Shown here piece by piece: positions 34,337 to 45,649 of a stretch of DNA of 64,000 nt. Source of the stretch: Paroedura picta (lineage: Eukaryota; Chordata; Lepidosauria; Squamata; Gekkonidae); the NCBI RefSeq assembly GCF_049243985.1, contig NC_135384.1, positions 13,636,501 through 13,700,500 on the forward strand, in the 5' to 3' direction. The translations under genes and the position numbers were made by a program. Every line of letters starts with the position of its first letter. Positions within the stretch are counted from its first letter, which is position 1. Under the pieces are notes generated by a model, which ran no database searches, was not told the origin of the DNA, and was given only the letters and a program-made list of their open reading frames with translations.

Positions 34337-35794
34337 GTCAGAATGAACAGAGCTAATCCCCATCAAATTGCATCCTGGAGACGACATTTCAAAGTAAAAT
34401 TCTTTGCAGCAGTCATTGGCTTCCTATTTGATTACATTTCCAAATAAAGCTTTTCCTTAGGAATAAATTATATGGCCATGCACTCAGGCCACACCAGAGA
34501 CATAATCATGAGTGGACTCCAATAGATTTTCCACTGGTGAAAAAAAGGAGTCCCCTTTCACCGTGACTGATGATCATGGAACATGCACTGACAAAAGCCA
34601 TGTGAATGGAAACAGAAAGAGGCACATGATTGGCTGATTGGAGGAGTGAAGTAGTATTTGGATTCATCCCCATATCATCCCCATATCAAGTGATTCCTTG
34701 TGAAAGAAAATACCCTCTTCTTTGAAAGCAAAAGCAACCATGGCATTGAAGCTGTAGCCAGTTATTGTTGAGTAGAAGCAGGACAGTAGTGGAGCATAAA
34801 GGATATATAGAAACATATAACTTTAGTTTGGCATGATTGAGGCAACAGTTTTTATTGTTATACAAATGAGTGAAGGCAAACAAAATGTGAGGGGCAGATC
34901 CACCAAACTACTCCTCCCTATCATGCTGCCAGCAGACCACAGTCCCTTGGGGAGGTGACCCACTGGCAGGCCCACCCTAGGGCTCCAAATAATGTGCCTG
35001 TCAATTTCTCCCTACCCATCAGGCCTTCAGGTCTATTGGGAAGGTGAAACTAAGGAGAAGCCCATTGGCATCAACCCCTATTGGGGTCCAACTTGGCCAT
35101 CCCACCATATAAAATATGTGACAGTTATCTCCCAATCCAGGAAGACATTGCTAGATATGCACATGTGTATCCTCATAAAGAGGGTCCCAAACTAGGCAGA
35201 GCATGGTCAAATACATGGACTCAGCCCCAAAGGATTTGGCCCCAAACCACAGCTGAAACCAAGAAACCAAACATAAACTTTCAGAAAACATTGAAACAGA
35301 GTGGGGGTGGGGGAGCAAAGATCCTTAGTGGCATGAGCAGCAATGGATGCTATCTTTTAAGCACCCCAAGCCATACTAAAGTAATTGTGTTCCAGAATTG
35401 TGTTCCAGAATGAGATCTTGCAATTCTAATTAAAAATATGTGGGCGGTGCAAGCCTTTGTAATGATGTCTACATCACTGAATAAAAGAATATGCTTTTAG
35501 AGAAGTTTTCCTGTTCAACGAACACTCTTACAAATTTCTAGCATTAAGTTTACATTCAGCATCTTGCTTTGCCTCCACATGAGGAATGGAGGTATATAAA
35601 AATCTTGCATGAAAGGTAGCCAAAACTGACTCCTCTGGAATATGTAAACTCTCTACTTTGGTAATAAAATCCTTAGTGTCCTGAATATATGAAAAGGTAT
35701 TACAGCAAGTATTTTGAAAGGGGCTCTAGAAGTGAATCATGTAACAGGTTTAGAATATGTGTAGAATGGTACCTGCTAGATAACATGAAATAAA
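34337..35794. other. Unassigned sequence between the duplicated blocks
   Basis: No gene seen. 34880-35300 is somewhat GC-richer and may be repeat-derived. Confidence 0.4.
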
Positions 35795-36025
35795 TTCAAT
35801 CAGAGTAGTTCAGCAGTGGAATAGGCTGCCTAAGAAGGTGGTGAGCCCCCCTCACTGGCAGTCTTTATGCAGTACTTGGACAGATACTTATTATGGATGC
35901 TTCAGGCTGATTCAGAATTGAAAGACAGAGATTAGATTTATTAAAATGGTCAAAAACAGCAAACAGCCTGCATTGAACAGGAAGTTGAACTAGATGGCCT
36001 GTTTGGCCCCTTTCCAAATATAAGA
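35795..36025 (+). mobile_element. CR1 LINE 3' fragment
   Basis: 'cagtggaataggctgcctaagaaggtggtgag' followed by the decayed 'gaagttgaactagatggcctgtttggcccctttcc' end. Confidence 0.7.
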
Positions 36026-36374
36026 TGCTATTATTTTGAAAAAGAGCAAACAGGAGCATTGTAGACCTTGGTATAACCGGCCACAAGAAGAAACTTTATT
36101 TGTTCTTTGCTTCAATCCCCATCGCCACCATCACCATATGGCTTGTTGACCTATTGTGTTTAAACCTGCAGAATGCTGGCATAAGTTTTATCCAAAGGAC
36201 TCAATGGTTAAATCCAGGTCTTTCTGTTTACAGAGTACATGACTGAATGCTGCACTTTTCCTCCATGTGTAATTAGAAGTGAAAGAATGACAATATTCAG
36301 ACATTCAATGAAGCTAGAACTGATAGACTTTGATTAGTGTCGTAAAAGAACAATTAAATGAAGCATTGTTTCAA

Positions 36375-37358
36375 TCATACATGCATAATTTCTTTGGTAT
36401 CCCATAAACCCCTCATAAATGATAACACTATTTTTCTTAGACTATTCTTGACTTCTTGGTTCCTTAGGCTGTATATGAAGGGATTGGCCATTGGAGTTAT
36501 GACTGTATACAAGAAAGAGAAGGCCTTATTAAGATCTTTAAAGTTCTCCATTGCTGGAAAAAGATAAACAAATATTAAGGATCCATAAAAAATGGAAACT
36601 ACAGTGAGATGAGAGGAGCAGGTGGAAAATGCCTTTTGTCTACCAGTGATGGAAGGGATTTTCAGGATGGTTGTGATGATAAAAACATAGGATGCCACAG
36701 TTACAAAAAATGTTGGTAGAATCCCTAGAGATGATGTGATAAAAGCTGCCATTTCAACTACCTGGGTGTCACTGCAGGAAAGTCTAACGATAGGGGTAAA
36801 ATCACAGAAGAAATGGTCGATTGTATATCGACTGCAAAAGTTAAGCTGTGACAGCAAACTTGTTAAGACGGTTATGAGAAGAAGACCAATAACCCATGAT
36901 ACCAAAACAAGCAGGATACACATTCTCTCATTCATAAGTGTGGCATAATGCAAAGGTTTGCATATGGCCAGGTAGCGATCATACGACATGACAGCCAAAA
37001 GGTAACATTCTGCAGCTGCCAAAGTAGAAAAGAAATACATCTGGAGAACACAGCCCAAAAGAGAGATGCTTTTGTCCCTTGTGACAAAACTGTCCAGCAT
37101 TCTTGGTAATATAGTTGAAGTATAGCAAGACTCTAAAAAGGACAGATTTGCCAGAAAGAAGTACATGGGTGTGTGGAGGTGCTGTTCCACCATTACCAGG
37201 ACAACAAGGAGGAGATTGCCTGACATAATGACAAGGTAGATAGCTAGAAATAATAAGAAAAGGAGAACGTTCAAGTCCTCAGCATTGCCGAACCCTAGGA
37301 GGATGAATCTGGTGACGTCAGTTCTGTTTCGCAACTCTGAGTTTTCCTCGTGCTGCAT
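36375..37358 (-). CDS. Olfactory receptor, family 11/6-like (OR-B3)
   Basis: An intact, intronless OR of 327 residues and the tandem duplicate of OR-B2. It has glycosylation site N11, HTPMYFF at 62-68, MSYDRYLAI at 124-132, KAFSTCSSHLTVV in TM6 and NPFIYSLRN in TM7. The ATG at 37358 directly follows the acceptor 'aattatttacag'-type site ('gtattatttacag' region); in-frame ATGs upstream at 37394 and 37373 fall in the predicted intron. Differences from OR-B2 cluster at the C-terminal tail (six of ten residues near 307-316), with scattered changes in TM3 and TM5 (for example A89D, H108Y). Both copies are open, so both may be functional. Confidence 0.95.
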   Translation of the reverse strand: MQHEENSELRNRTDVTRFILLGFGNAEDLNVLLFLLFLAIYLVIMSGNLLLVVLVMVEQHLHTPMYFFLANLSFLESCYTSTILPRMLDSFVTRDKSISLLGCVLQMYFFSTLAAAECYLLAVMSYDRYLAICKPLHYATLMNERMCILLVLVSWVIGLLLITVLTSLLSQLNFCSRYTIDHFFCDFTPIVRLSCSDTQVVEMAAFITSSLGILPTFFVTVASYVFIITTILKIPSITGRQKAFSTCSSHLTVVSIFYGSLIFVYLFPAMENFKDLNKAFSFLYTVITPMANPFIYSLRNQEVKNSLRKIVLSFMRGLWDTKEIMHV

Positions 37359-38911
37359 CTGTAAATAATACATGATATAATGAATACTGAGCATGGAAAA
37401 AGATAGGAATTAACTTCCTCCTTTTCGCACTCTCTTTCATACACCGTGCTATTCAGATTTAAAAAAATATTATGAAACATGCGAAGAAACTTCCATAACT
37501 GCATGCAAGCACATGAACTGCTGCAAAGACTGACAAGAATGCTGAATGCAAAACAAGACATAGGAAAGATATTAACAGATTGATTTATTGGTGAAAGACT
37601 TCTATAAGAATGACTGCAGCATGAGGGAGAAACAGCTGATGACAGCAAACCATGTGAAGAACAAATAGCAACCAGGGCATAGTTATGAGGAAGAGCAAGA
37701 GCAAACCATTAAACATTGATTAATATAATTCTTCCTCTTCATTTTTTTTTCTTCCTTCTCTCTGCTTTGTCTTCTTTCATTGAAACATGCTGGAATTTAG
37801 ATTAGATGAAGATTCTCTCTCTCCATCTTTTTGGGTCACATGAGGCTTTCTGCTGGGAACTAGTTTTACAGGGAAAATGTATGCCAGGGGTTATGGGGTA
37901 TGGATGGATAAAGAACCAGATGGAAGAGGGCTACAAGAAGAAATGTAATTGGATGAGATCAGAGTGCCAGTTAAAAAAGGTAGTAAGATCTCCCCATTGG
38001 GCTGTATGTGCTATATTCACTGAATATGCCATATAAATATTTAAGGCAAGTGAAACAGATCCACTAGCTACAAACTAGAAAAGAAAAAAAAAGCTGATGT
38101 GAATGGCTATGGAAGTCTTTAAATTCTTTTTTATTGTTAAACAGTGAGATTCAACAGAAGGTCTGGATTTTCACCTGTTTTCAGGGTAAATACTTTCCTT
38201 AGTAGCTCTGCCTCTGAATAATATTTAAAGTTATACAGCTGTTGGCATTTGTACCAAATAAATTAAGAAATTATATGCATGTGTATTATATTTCATACAT
38301 TTCTAGTAAATCTCATGAATTTCTTATTTTATGTGTACTTCTTTCCAATGGTTTTACAGTGCTGAAATATATAACATGACTTGGGTACAAGCACTCATAA
38401 GCTTTCACATCAGCCTTTTTAATTTCTGGTGATATAAATATTTAAAAACCCGATGACAGTTAGGGCATGTATTGCAATTAGTAAAGAGAACACACCACTG
38501 AAATTTTGGGCAGCCTTTGGAACAGAGCTAATGACTGATAAAAATATATTTTTACCCATTAAGTGACTTTGGTACTTTACAGCTCTTACTTTGGAGCTTT
38601 TATTGGCTGCAATATATATTGTATATGTGTAACAAACTGGTGTGTGTTATAATCAGACCTTTGAAGAAGGCCCTCTGAGGTCTGAAACACATCCATCTAT
38701 TGGTTCATATAGTGGGCTGTGCATATGCTTTTAATTCTTAAAGGTTTTTATTTAATTGTACACAATACTTTAAAGTTGTTGAATCCCAGCGAGGCTCTAG
38801 AGAATACCAAGAGTTCCCTCGATCCAGGTTTGAAAACTACCAGTTTGAGCAATTGTACAACAAATTTCTGACAGTTTCTATTTCTAGAAGATTTATGTCT
38901 TTTCCTGCATC

Positions 38912-39065
38912 CATATTATGTTCTCCATATTATTCTATTGCTCTACTATGTCGCTTGCTGTTATCACTGTATTATTGTTAAACTGAGTAACCTGTATTGT
39001 TTCTGTTTTATGTGAACCACCCTGAGCCTTTGGGGAGGACGGTATATAAATATAATAAATAAATC
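38912..39065 (+). mobile_element. Short insertion with LINE/SINE-type tail
   Basis: This stretch is missing from copy 1 of the duplication, so it probably inserted after the duplication. It ends 'gaaccaccctgagcctttggggaggacggtatataaat' with an ATAA tail. The exact ends are approximate. Confidence 0.55.
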
Positions 39066-39352
39066 TTTCAGAAATGCCAAATAAAATGTATCTGGTTTAC
39101 CTGTTGATAGGTTTCTCCTGGTAGAATGAAATTAACTGTTGTGTTCTCCTACATTTATTTATGTGTACACACTCAGCTCAATTATATCAGCATTTTATTC
39201 TCAGTAGGAAAAGTATTTACAGAAAAAGAGCTGCACAGCAGTTGTCTCCCCAAGTGCATTCCTTTGTAAAAAAAAAAAAAAAATCTGTCTCAGGGGATCA
39301 TGGGTAATATAGAACTGAAATAAATCACATAGATTTAGAATTAACAGACACT

Positions 39353-39514
39353 GTGTCACTCTCTTTCCTCTTTTCTTTCCACTTCTTATTCCCCTCAGAG
39401 TTATAATAATTCTCTTTTAAAAATTACTATTTATGAAATTGAGTCCAAAGTCTCACAAATAGTAGATGAAGTGGTAAGTGTAAGCCGCCTCGAGCCTTCG
39501 GGGTGAGGTAGGAT

Positions 39515-39558
<44 letters not shown>

Positions 39559-40339
39559 AATAAATCTGATTTGGGACAATTCCATTTCAGTGTGCAGATG
39601 GGGCTTGCCACGACTCAATACATTTCCTGGAGACACCTTAGCTTTGTAGAATTATTGCAGTCAACATTATAAGATGCGATAATAAAAAGGCCCACTTTCA
39701 TTGCTTAAGAGAGATTGATAATGCCCATAGGCTAAAGCTCAGTTCATACCTAATTGTAGTGCAAGCCATGGATGAGATGCAGAAAGCCAGGCCTCCAAGC
39801 GCTCAGCCTTCACATGGGTGTACAGCTCATTCTCCTCCTTGCAAATCCTTCTGTAGTACTCAAGGGAAGTTTGCCATATTCCCTGTTTTATTTGCACTTT
39901 TGCAGTACATGAATGTATTTCAATGGAGCAGGTGAGTCAGTCACTTAACATCATGGTTAGGCAAAAATGCTATTGCTGAATCAACAAGGTAATTCCCAGA
40001 GACTGGCTCACAAGAATAGCGGGAGATTTTATTAAAGTGGCCTGGCAAATACACAGAATATATAGGTGTTTCTAGCCAACAGATGCCAGTATGAAGGATG
40101 ATCAAAATGCATGTATGAAGTTAGTAAAAATGTCTCCTGCTAGTTGTGATGTTTTTCGAAATCCCTTTAACTTGATTGCCTGAAATGAAGAGCCACACGA
40201 TATCAACATCATCCTTCCCCCTCCCGGGACTCTGTTGCTCTGGTTGAAGGGAATCTGGAAATATCCACAGTTCCCGGTCTGCCACAGGGGCCAACTGGGC
40301 CTGTTCAACCGCAGTTAGGGAAGAGCCAAGTCCAGTCCC
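39353..40339. other. Intergenic, with a LINE/SINE tail and (ACA)n
   Basis: 39475-39515 is the 'gtaagccgcctcgagccttcgggg' tail seen at 8420, followed by an (ACA)n microsatellite at about 39517-39556. Nothing coding seen. Confidence 0.5.
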
Positions 40340-40357
40340 TCCTCCACCTAGGGTGGC

Positions 40358-40625
40358 TCAGAGGGGACAGAAAATGGCCCACTTGAATCTGCAGTTGTCA
40401 CACAATCCTACCTTCATGAAAATAAACAACAACCCCACCACCCCACCCCTCAGGTAGCGGAAACATCCTGGCTGCCTTTGTGTCGAGGCAGTAATCCAGC
40501 ATGGACCACATGTACTGCCCAAAAATGTCCTCCATAGGGACACAAGAAGTGGTGGCACACATGACCCTGCTGCAAACCTCCAGCAGCAGCCCACCATGGC
40601 CACCACCATGATGAATTGGTCTGAC
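40358..40625 (-). repeat. GC-rich repeat, family unknown (copy 2)
   Basis: The reverse complement matches 23070-23245: 'tggattactgcctcgacacaaaggcagcc', a G-rich stretch, and 'tttcatgaaggtaggattgtg'. Two dispersed copies in opposite orientation show it is an interspersed repeat. Open frames on it are not genes. Confidence 0.5.
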
Positions 40626-40640
40626 TTTGCTATTCAATGT

Positions 40641-41656
40641 AGCTCAGAACTCAGTGCATCAAAACCACCCACAGCATCTGACAACATGGATTCATAGCCA
40701 CAAAATGTTATGATACAATATGTTTACCAGTCATTATGGTGGCACAGGCTAACACATTAGCATGTGTTCTGGAATGGAGTATATGTCAGAGACATAGGGA
40801 AGGAGTAATGAAAGAGATTTAGTGGAGAGCGGTTGGCCCACGTTCACTCAGGCAGCTTAATAACAGGACAAAAATAGAGATACACTATTACATCATATTG
40901 CCCGCCTGGTTTAGAACAGCTAATAGTTCAGCACATGCGTCCTCTACATGAACTCTGCATGGGATATCAGTCAACATCAGAACTATTTATTTTTTTCTTA
41001 TACTGTCGCAACAAATATATTTCACTTTGGACAATAATTTCATCTCTACTACATAACTCACTCCTGGGAGAGTATAGGCATTTTCCTTTCCCCATTGGTA
41101 TAGGTCCCCAGGGAAGTCCTTACATATATGAATGAGACAAAAGGAGAACTAACACATACTGGTTCACTTCATGGAATGACATAACAGATGCTAAGAAGGT
41201 ATTGCTACAAAATTTTATTAGATGGAGAGGGTGACAGATGATAGAACCACAGAAGCGAAGCAGTCTTCAGTAACATTCACTGAATGTGATGACAACATAA
41301 TGTGGGTCTCAACCCAGTCATACTAATGGTGAAGGTAATGCATTTTCTCTCTCTATTGAAAAGGAAAAGTGTCTTGAACCCTATTGGTTTTTCTGCTCAG
41401 TCTATGTCCCATCCTGGACCTCCATTATGTATCCGAGCATCTTAGATCACTGGTCATATTAGGTTTGTGTGGAATCTGAGCATAACACAATGAAAGAAAT
41501 GCTCATGGTAGATGAGCTACCAGAAAGAAATATATGTAATAAAATTCTGGGAAATCTTGAAATATTTCCACGGTCTCATCACCCAATTTCCTGTCTGGAC
41601 TTAGTTTCTCCCTTTTGTAAACTGGACAGAAGAAGAAAGAAATTGTGGAAAATGAA

Positions 41657-41696
<40 letters not shown>

Positions 41697-41774
41697 TTTA
41701 GGATTTCACTGTTAGAGAGTGATGCTTTGGAACCTTTTTGTACCCATTTGCCAGCAGTCAAATGGGTAGAGTAG
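40641..41774. other. Unassigned intergenic, with (GAT)n
   Basis: No gene seen. A (GAT)14 microsatellite lies at 41655-41696. Confidence 0.4.
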
Positions 41775-41971
41775 TTCAGTCAGAGTAGTTGAGCAGTGGA
41801 ATAGGCTGCCTAAGGAGGTGGTGAGCTCCCCCTCACTGGCAGTCTTCAAGCAAAGGTTGGATACACACTTTTCTTGGATGCTTTATGATGCTTAGGGCTG
41901 ATCCTGCGTTGAGCAGGGGGTTGGACTAGATGGCCTGTATAGCCCCTTCCAACTCTATGATTCTATGATTC
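41775..41971 (+). mobile_element. CR1 LINE 3' end
   Basis: 'gaataggctgcctaaggaggtggtgagc...gggttggactagatggcctgtatagccccttccaactctatgattctatgattc' is the canonical CR1 end with its octamer-like tail repeats. Confidence 0.8.
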
Positions 41972-42590
41972 ATATATCCATGTGCTCAACAAATGTCCTA
42001 CTAAAACAAAAATTCATTGCAATGGGCACCTCAAGCCTCCGGTATTCTCTACTGTTCAATGAACTTGTCTGAATCTCTCCAGATGATAGCGAAATGGTAT
42101 TATTCATGTTGGTACTGTAGTGTAGTTTTTGTTGAACACATTTATTTAGATAATTTCTGTTTCAGATTATGGCTCTTTAGTGTTTAATTTAGATCTTCCT
42201 CATTATGTTGGCTTCTGTGAACCTGTAATTACAAGAAAAATCAAGAGTAAAAATCTTAAATCCATGTCCAGAGTTCTGGTTACATCCCATTCTGATTATT
42301 GTTTCCTCCTCTTTTCCACTCAGTCTACAATCCTATCTTGTACCCCAAATATCAAACTGCCAGTACATTTATGCAAGCATTCCCACATTTGTACCTTTTT
42401 TTCCCTGGAGTAACTGGGATTTAAAATCATACACTTGGATCTAGACAACTATTGTGCTCATTCTCTCCTTGTTCCTCTCCTTATGACAGGCCCCATCCCA
42501 CATAGCTTTTTCCCATGTTCACTAGCATAGCCATTACGGTGGTCAAGGGGGCCCCTACTCACTGTTATTCTATTAGCCTTTCATCTATAT

Positions 42591-42775
42591 CTTCACACTC
42601 CCATATACTTCTTCTTAGGGAACCTGTCCTATTTGAAGACCTAGTATAATTCAACTGCCCTATTGAATTTGCTGTTTCATTTCCTGAATGGGGACAGAAC
42701 CCCATGCATGCCTTGTGTAATTTATTTATTAGGCTTGATGTTATTTTCTAGCTCTAATGTCTTATGACTGTTTAA
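42591..42775 (+). pseudogene. Olfactory receptor fragment (second clade)
   Basis: The first 51 bases translate LHTPIYFFLGNLSYLKT, the TM2 start of an OR, and run into a stop. The next bases align with OR-B4 through the region after TM2 ('gaatggggacag' for TGDR, 'ttgtgtaatttatttatt' for CVVQLYF) to 'taatgtcttatgactg', which is the MSYD motif in another frame. TM1 and everything after TM3 are gone, and a CR1 end begins 50 bases later. It lies 0.9 kb before OR-B4 on the same strand and is probably the relic of an older tandem copy. Confidence 0.75.
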
Positions 42776-42825
42776 TGTTATTTTCTGTCTTATTATGTAA
42801 TGTCTTATTATGGTTATTTATTGAA

Positions 42826-43282
42826 AGGGTACAGAGGAGAGCGACGAAGATGATCTGGGGCCAAGGGACCAAGCCCTATGAAGATAGGTTGAGGAACTTG
42901 GGAATGTTCAGCCTGGAGAAAAGGAGGTTGAGAGGGGACATGATAGCCCTCTTTAAGTATTTGAAAGGTTGTCACTTGGAGGAGTGCAGGATGCTGTTCC
43001 CATTGGCTGCAGAGGAAAGGACACGCAGTAATGGGTTTAAACTACAACTACAAAGATATAGGCTAGATATCAGGGGAAAAAATTCACAGTCAGAGTAGTT
43101 CAGCAGTGGAATAGGCTGCCTAAGGAGGTAGTGAGCTCCCCCTCACTGGCAGTCTTCAAGCAAAGGTTGGATACACACTTTTCTTGGATGCTTTAAGATG
43201 CTTTGGTCTGATCCTGCATTGAGCAGGGGGTTGGACAAGATGGCCTGCATGGCCCCTTCCAACTCTATGGTTCTATGATTCT
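42826..43282 (+). mobile_element. CR1 LINE 3' end
   Basis: About 460 bases with the full set of CR1 end phrases: 'cctggagaaaaggaggttgagaggggacatgatagccc', 'gaggaaaggacacgcagtaatgggtttaaact', and the 'ggttggac.agatggcc...tctatgattct' end. 5' truncated, no complete ORF. Confidence 0.85.
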
Positions 43283-43656
43283 AATATGAAAACTGCTGCA
43301 TTTAATAAAAAATTTCCTAATACCGGCCACAGAAAATTTAGCAGTATATGATGTAATTTAAGATTCTCATCACTTCCCAGTTTTTTTCACCTTTCCTACT
43401 GAGAACGGTTCTGGAAATCTTCCCAGCATTGGTTGTAATAACTTACCTCATTGTGTGCTCTATGAGGCAATAAAGAAAAAGGTGTTGCACTGTTTCTATC
43501 CGCCCACTTGCACACAGACAATCTTATAATGGCTTTCTAATATTGTGGGGAAAGCTGAACATCTAGCTGAAGTAAAGGTTTCCCTCTGTTTGCTGTTCTC
43601 CAGGCCAACTAATTCCTGACAAGTCATGTTAACTGCACTTTTTTCTTTTTTTCCAG

Positions 43657-44622
43657 ATGGAGCAAACAACAAATACAACATGTGTAAATGGCACAGACAT
43701 CTCAGAATTAATCATACTGGGCTTTGGAAGCCTTCATGAATTACAGTTCCTTCTTTTCCTGGTGTTTCTGATGATCTATATAATAACTATTGCTGGAAAC
43801 CTCACCATCTTTTTCCTGGTTTTGTCCTGTTCACAACTTCACACTCCCATGTACTTCCTCTTGGGGAACTTGTCCTGCATGGAGACCTTCTACAGCTCAG
43901 TCATCCTGCCCAGGATGCTAACTAGTTTATTAACTGGGGACAGGGCAATATCAGTTAAGGGTTGTGTAGTTCAATTATATTTCTTTGGTTTTCTTGTGTG
44001 CACTGAATGTTACCTATTAGCCGTGATGTCTTACGACCGATACCTAGCAATTTGCCAGCCACTGCATTATGGAGCCCTGATGAGTAACAAGTTCTGCCAC
44101 AAGCTTGCAGCTGGTTCTTGGTTATGTGCGTTGTTGCCAGTTAGTATAATAATAATAATTGTGATGTCCTCCTTACATTTCTGTGGTCCAACTGACATAG
44201 ACCATTTCTTCTGTGATTTCCGTGCTTTTATCAGACTTGCCTCTGGAGACACACGGATAGTTCAGCTTTTAGCTTTAATATTTTCAGCCATAGACACTCT
44301 TCCCCCCTTTGTTTTAACCCTGACATCCTACTTTCATATTATTGCTACCATCCTGAGAATCCCATCAAACACAGGGAGAAAGAAGGCATTTTCCACCTGC
44401 TCCTCACACCTCACTGTGGTTACCATTTTCTACGGCACTTTAATGGCTGTATATGTCTTACCAGAAAGTGAAACTTGGGGTGGCATGAACAAAATATTCT
44501 CTCTCTTTTACACTGTCCTGACTCCCATGGTCAATCCTCTTATCTACAGTCTGAGAAACAAAGAGGTAAAAGAAAGTCTGAGAAGATGGCTCAAGAACTT
44601 GCTAGCTTTCCCGAAACTCTGA
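43657..44622 (+). CDS. Olfactory receptor, family 11/6-like (OR-B4)
   Basis: An intact, intronless OR of 321 residues. Glycosylation sites are N6 (NTT) and N11 (NGT). It has GN in TM1, HTPMYFLL at 62-69, MSYDRYLAI at 124-132, KAFSTCSSHLTVV in TM6 and TPMVNPLIYSLRN in TM7. The ATG directly follows an excellent acceptor ('cttttttctttttttccag'). It shares the second-clade motifs with the genes at 27-37 kb but is on the opposite strand, so the clade includes an inversion. TM4-5 carries a run of six or more Ile (SIIIIIIV). It is the last OR before the V2R block, 2.4 kb from the V2R first exon. Confidence 0.95.
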   Translation: MEQTTNTTCVNGTDISELIILGFGSLHELQFLLFLVFLMIYIITIAGNLTIFFLVLSCSQLHTPMYFLLGNLSCMETFYSSVILPRMLTSLLTGDRAISVKGCVVQLYFFGFLVCTECYLLAVMSYDRYLAICQPLHYGALMSNKFCHKLAAGSWLCALLPVSIIIIIVMSSLHFCGPTDIDHFFCDFRAFIRLASGDTRIVQLLALIFSAIDTLPPFVLTLTSYFHIIATILRIPSNTGRKKAFSTCSSHLTVVTIFYGTLMAVYVLPESETWGGMNKIFSLFYTVLTPMVNPLIYSLRNKEVKESLRRWLKNLLAFPKL

Positions 44623-44850
44623 GGCTGGTGGGAAGCCAAATGAAGAGATGGTACAATGGATGGATTCTAAGAAAAAAATACTCTTGGATTGGATCCAAAC
44701 AGCTTTTCCATGGGTGAAAAGGGTGAGAGGGTTGATGAGGTTTGTGCATAGGATGTGGATTTGAGCCCCCAGTTCAGCCCAGTTCACATTGGGCTCTACA
44801 GAATCTCTCCATATAACCTCCTGTCCAAATGTTGTTGTTGTAAAGATTAA

Positions 44851-45184
44851 GGCCCATTATGCATGGCCGCCGAAACGGCGATTTTGGGTCACATGGAAAA
44901 TGCGGAGGGGGAAGAAGCAAAGCAAACCAATTATGCACAGGATGGGATGCAACGGCAGCAAAATCCAGAGTAACTGATTATGCATGCTGTGACTCCAGCG
45001 CCACTTCTGGTTGCGCCCCAGTCACCCGGAAGCTGTGCTTTCTTTTGCGTTTCGCTAACGTGGCTTTTTCATCGGCATGCACCAAATCTGTGGCCGGTTG
45101 CAGCCGGCACTGTGCGTTATCGGTGATTTTAGTTGCTGCCATTCCACCCCAAATGTGTGCTATTCCCCCCGTGCATAATGGGCC
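44851..45184. mobile_element. PIF/Harbinger-like MITE with TAA target sites
   Basis: Inverted ends 'ggcccattatgcatgg' and 'ccgtgcataatgggcc' lie directly between two TAA triplets (44848-44850 and 45185-45187). A 3-base TAA/TWA target duplication and these ends fit PIF/Harbinger-type elements. The 334-base interior is GC-rich and CpG-rich and has no transposase. Confidence 0.7.
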
Positions 45185-45649
45185 TAAGTGAAGTGTGAAA
45201 GCTGCATTAGGTCCCCAATCCAGGAGAAAAGAAGGATATGAATACAAAGTAAACATAAGATGACTTGTTTTTATCCTGGAGAATGTTGTGTAATGATCAT
45301 ACAACATGCATGGGCAAATCTCATGATATGGCAGCTGTAAAAAAAAATGGTTGTAACTGAGCAAAAATAGATGACTGGATTAAACTACTAATATTCTTCA
45401 ACCAGATGTGATCAGGTAATCTGGTAAAGAAACACAGGCCTCCCCTCAGATTTTAAGACCTTCTGGGCAGAGGCATATCTTCTCATAGTTAGTAAAGCAT
45501 TGACGACATTACATAAGTACTAATCGATTAGTAGTGGCTATGCAGTTTATTTTAATTTTTCAATATTCATAGTCTTTCCTACTGACAATCAAGGCAGATT
45601 ATGCTTGTAAATCAATGTGATCATTAATATGGACTTCTAATAAGCAAAG

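Larger units (their letters stand above)
36320..39352. repeat. Segmental duplication, copy 2 (contains OR-B3)
   Basis: This is the partner of 32085-34336. It is about 0.8 kb longer because of two stretches absent from copy 1: roughly 38050-38775 and 38912-39065. The latter ends in a LINE/SINE-type tail with an ATAA run. Confidence 0.8.
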
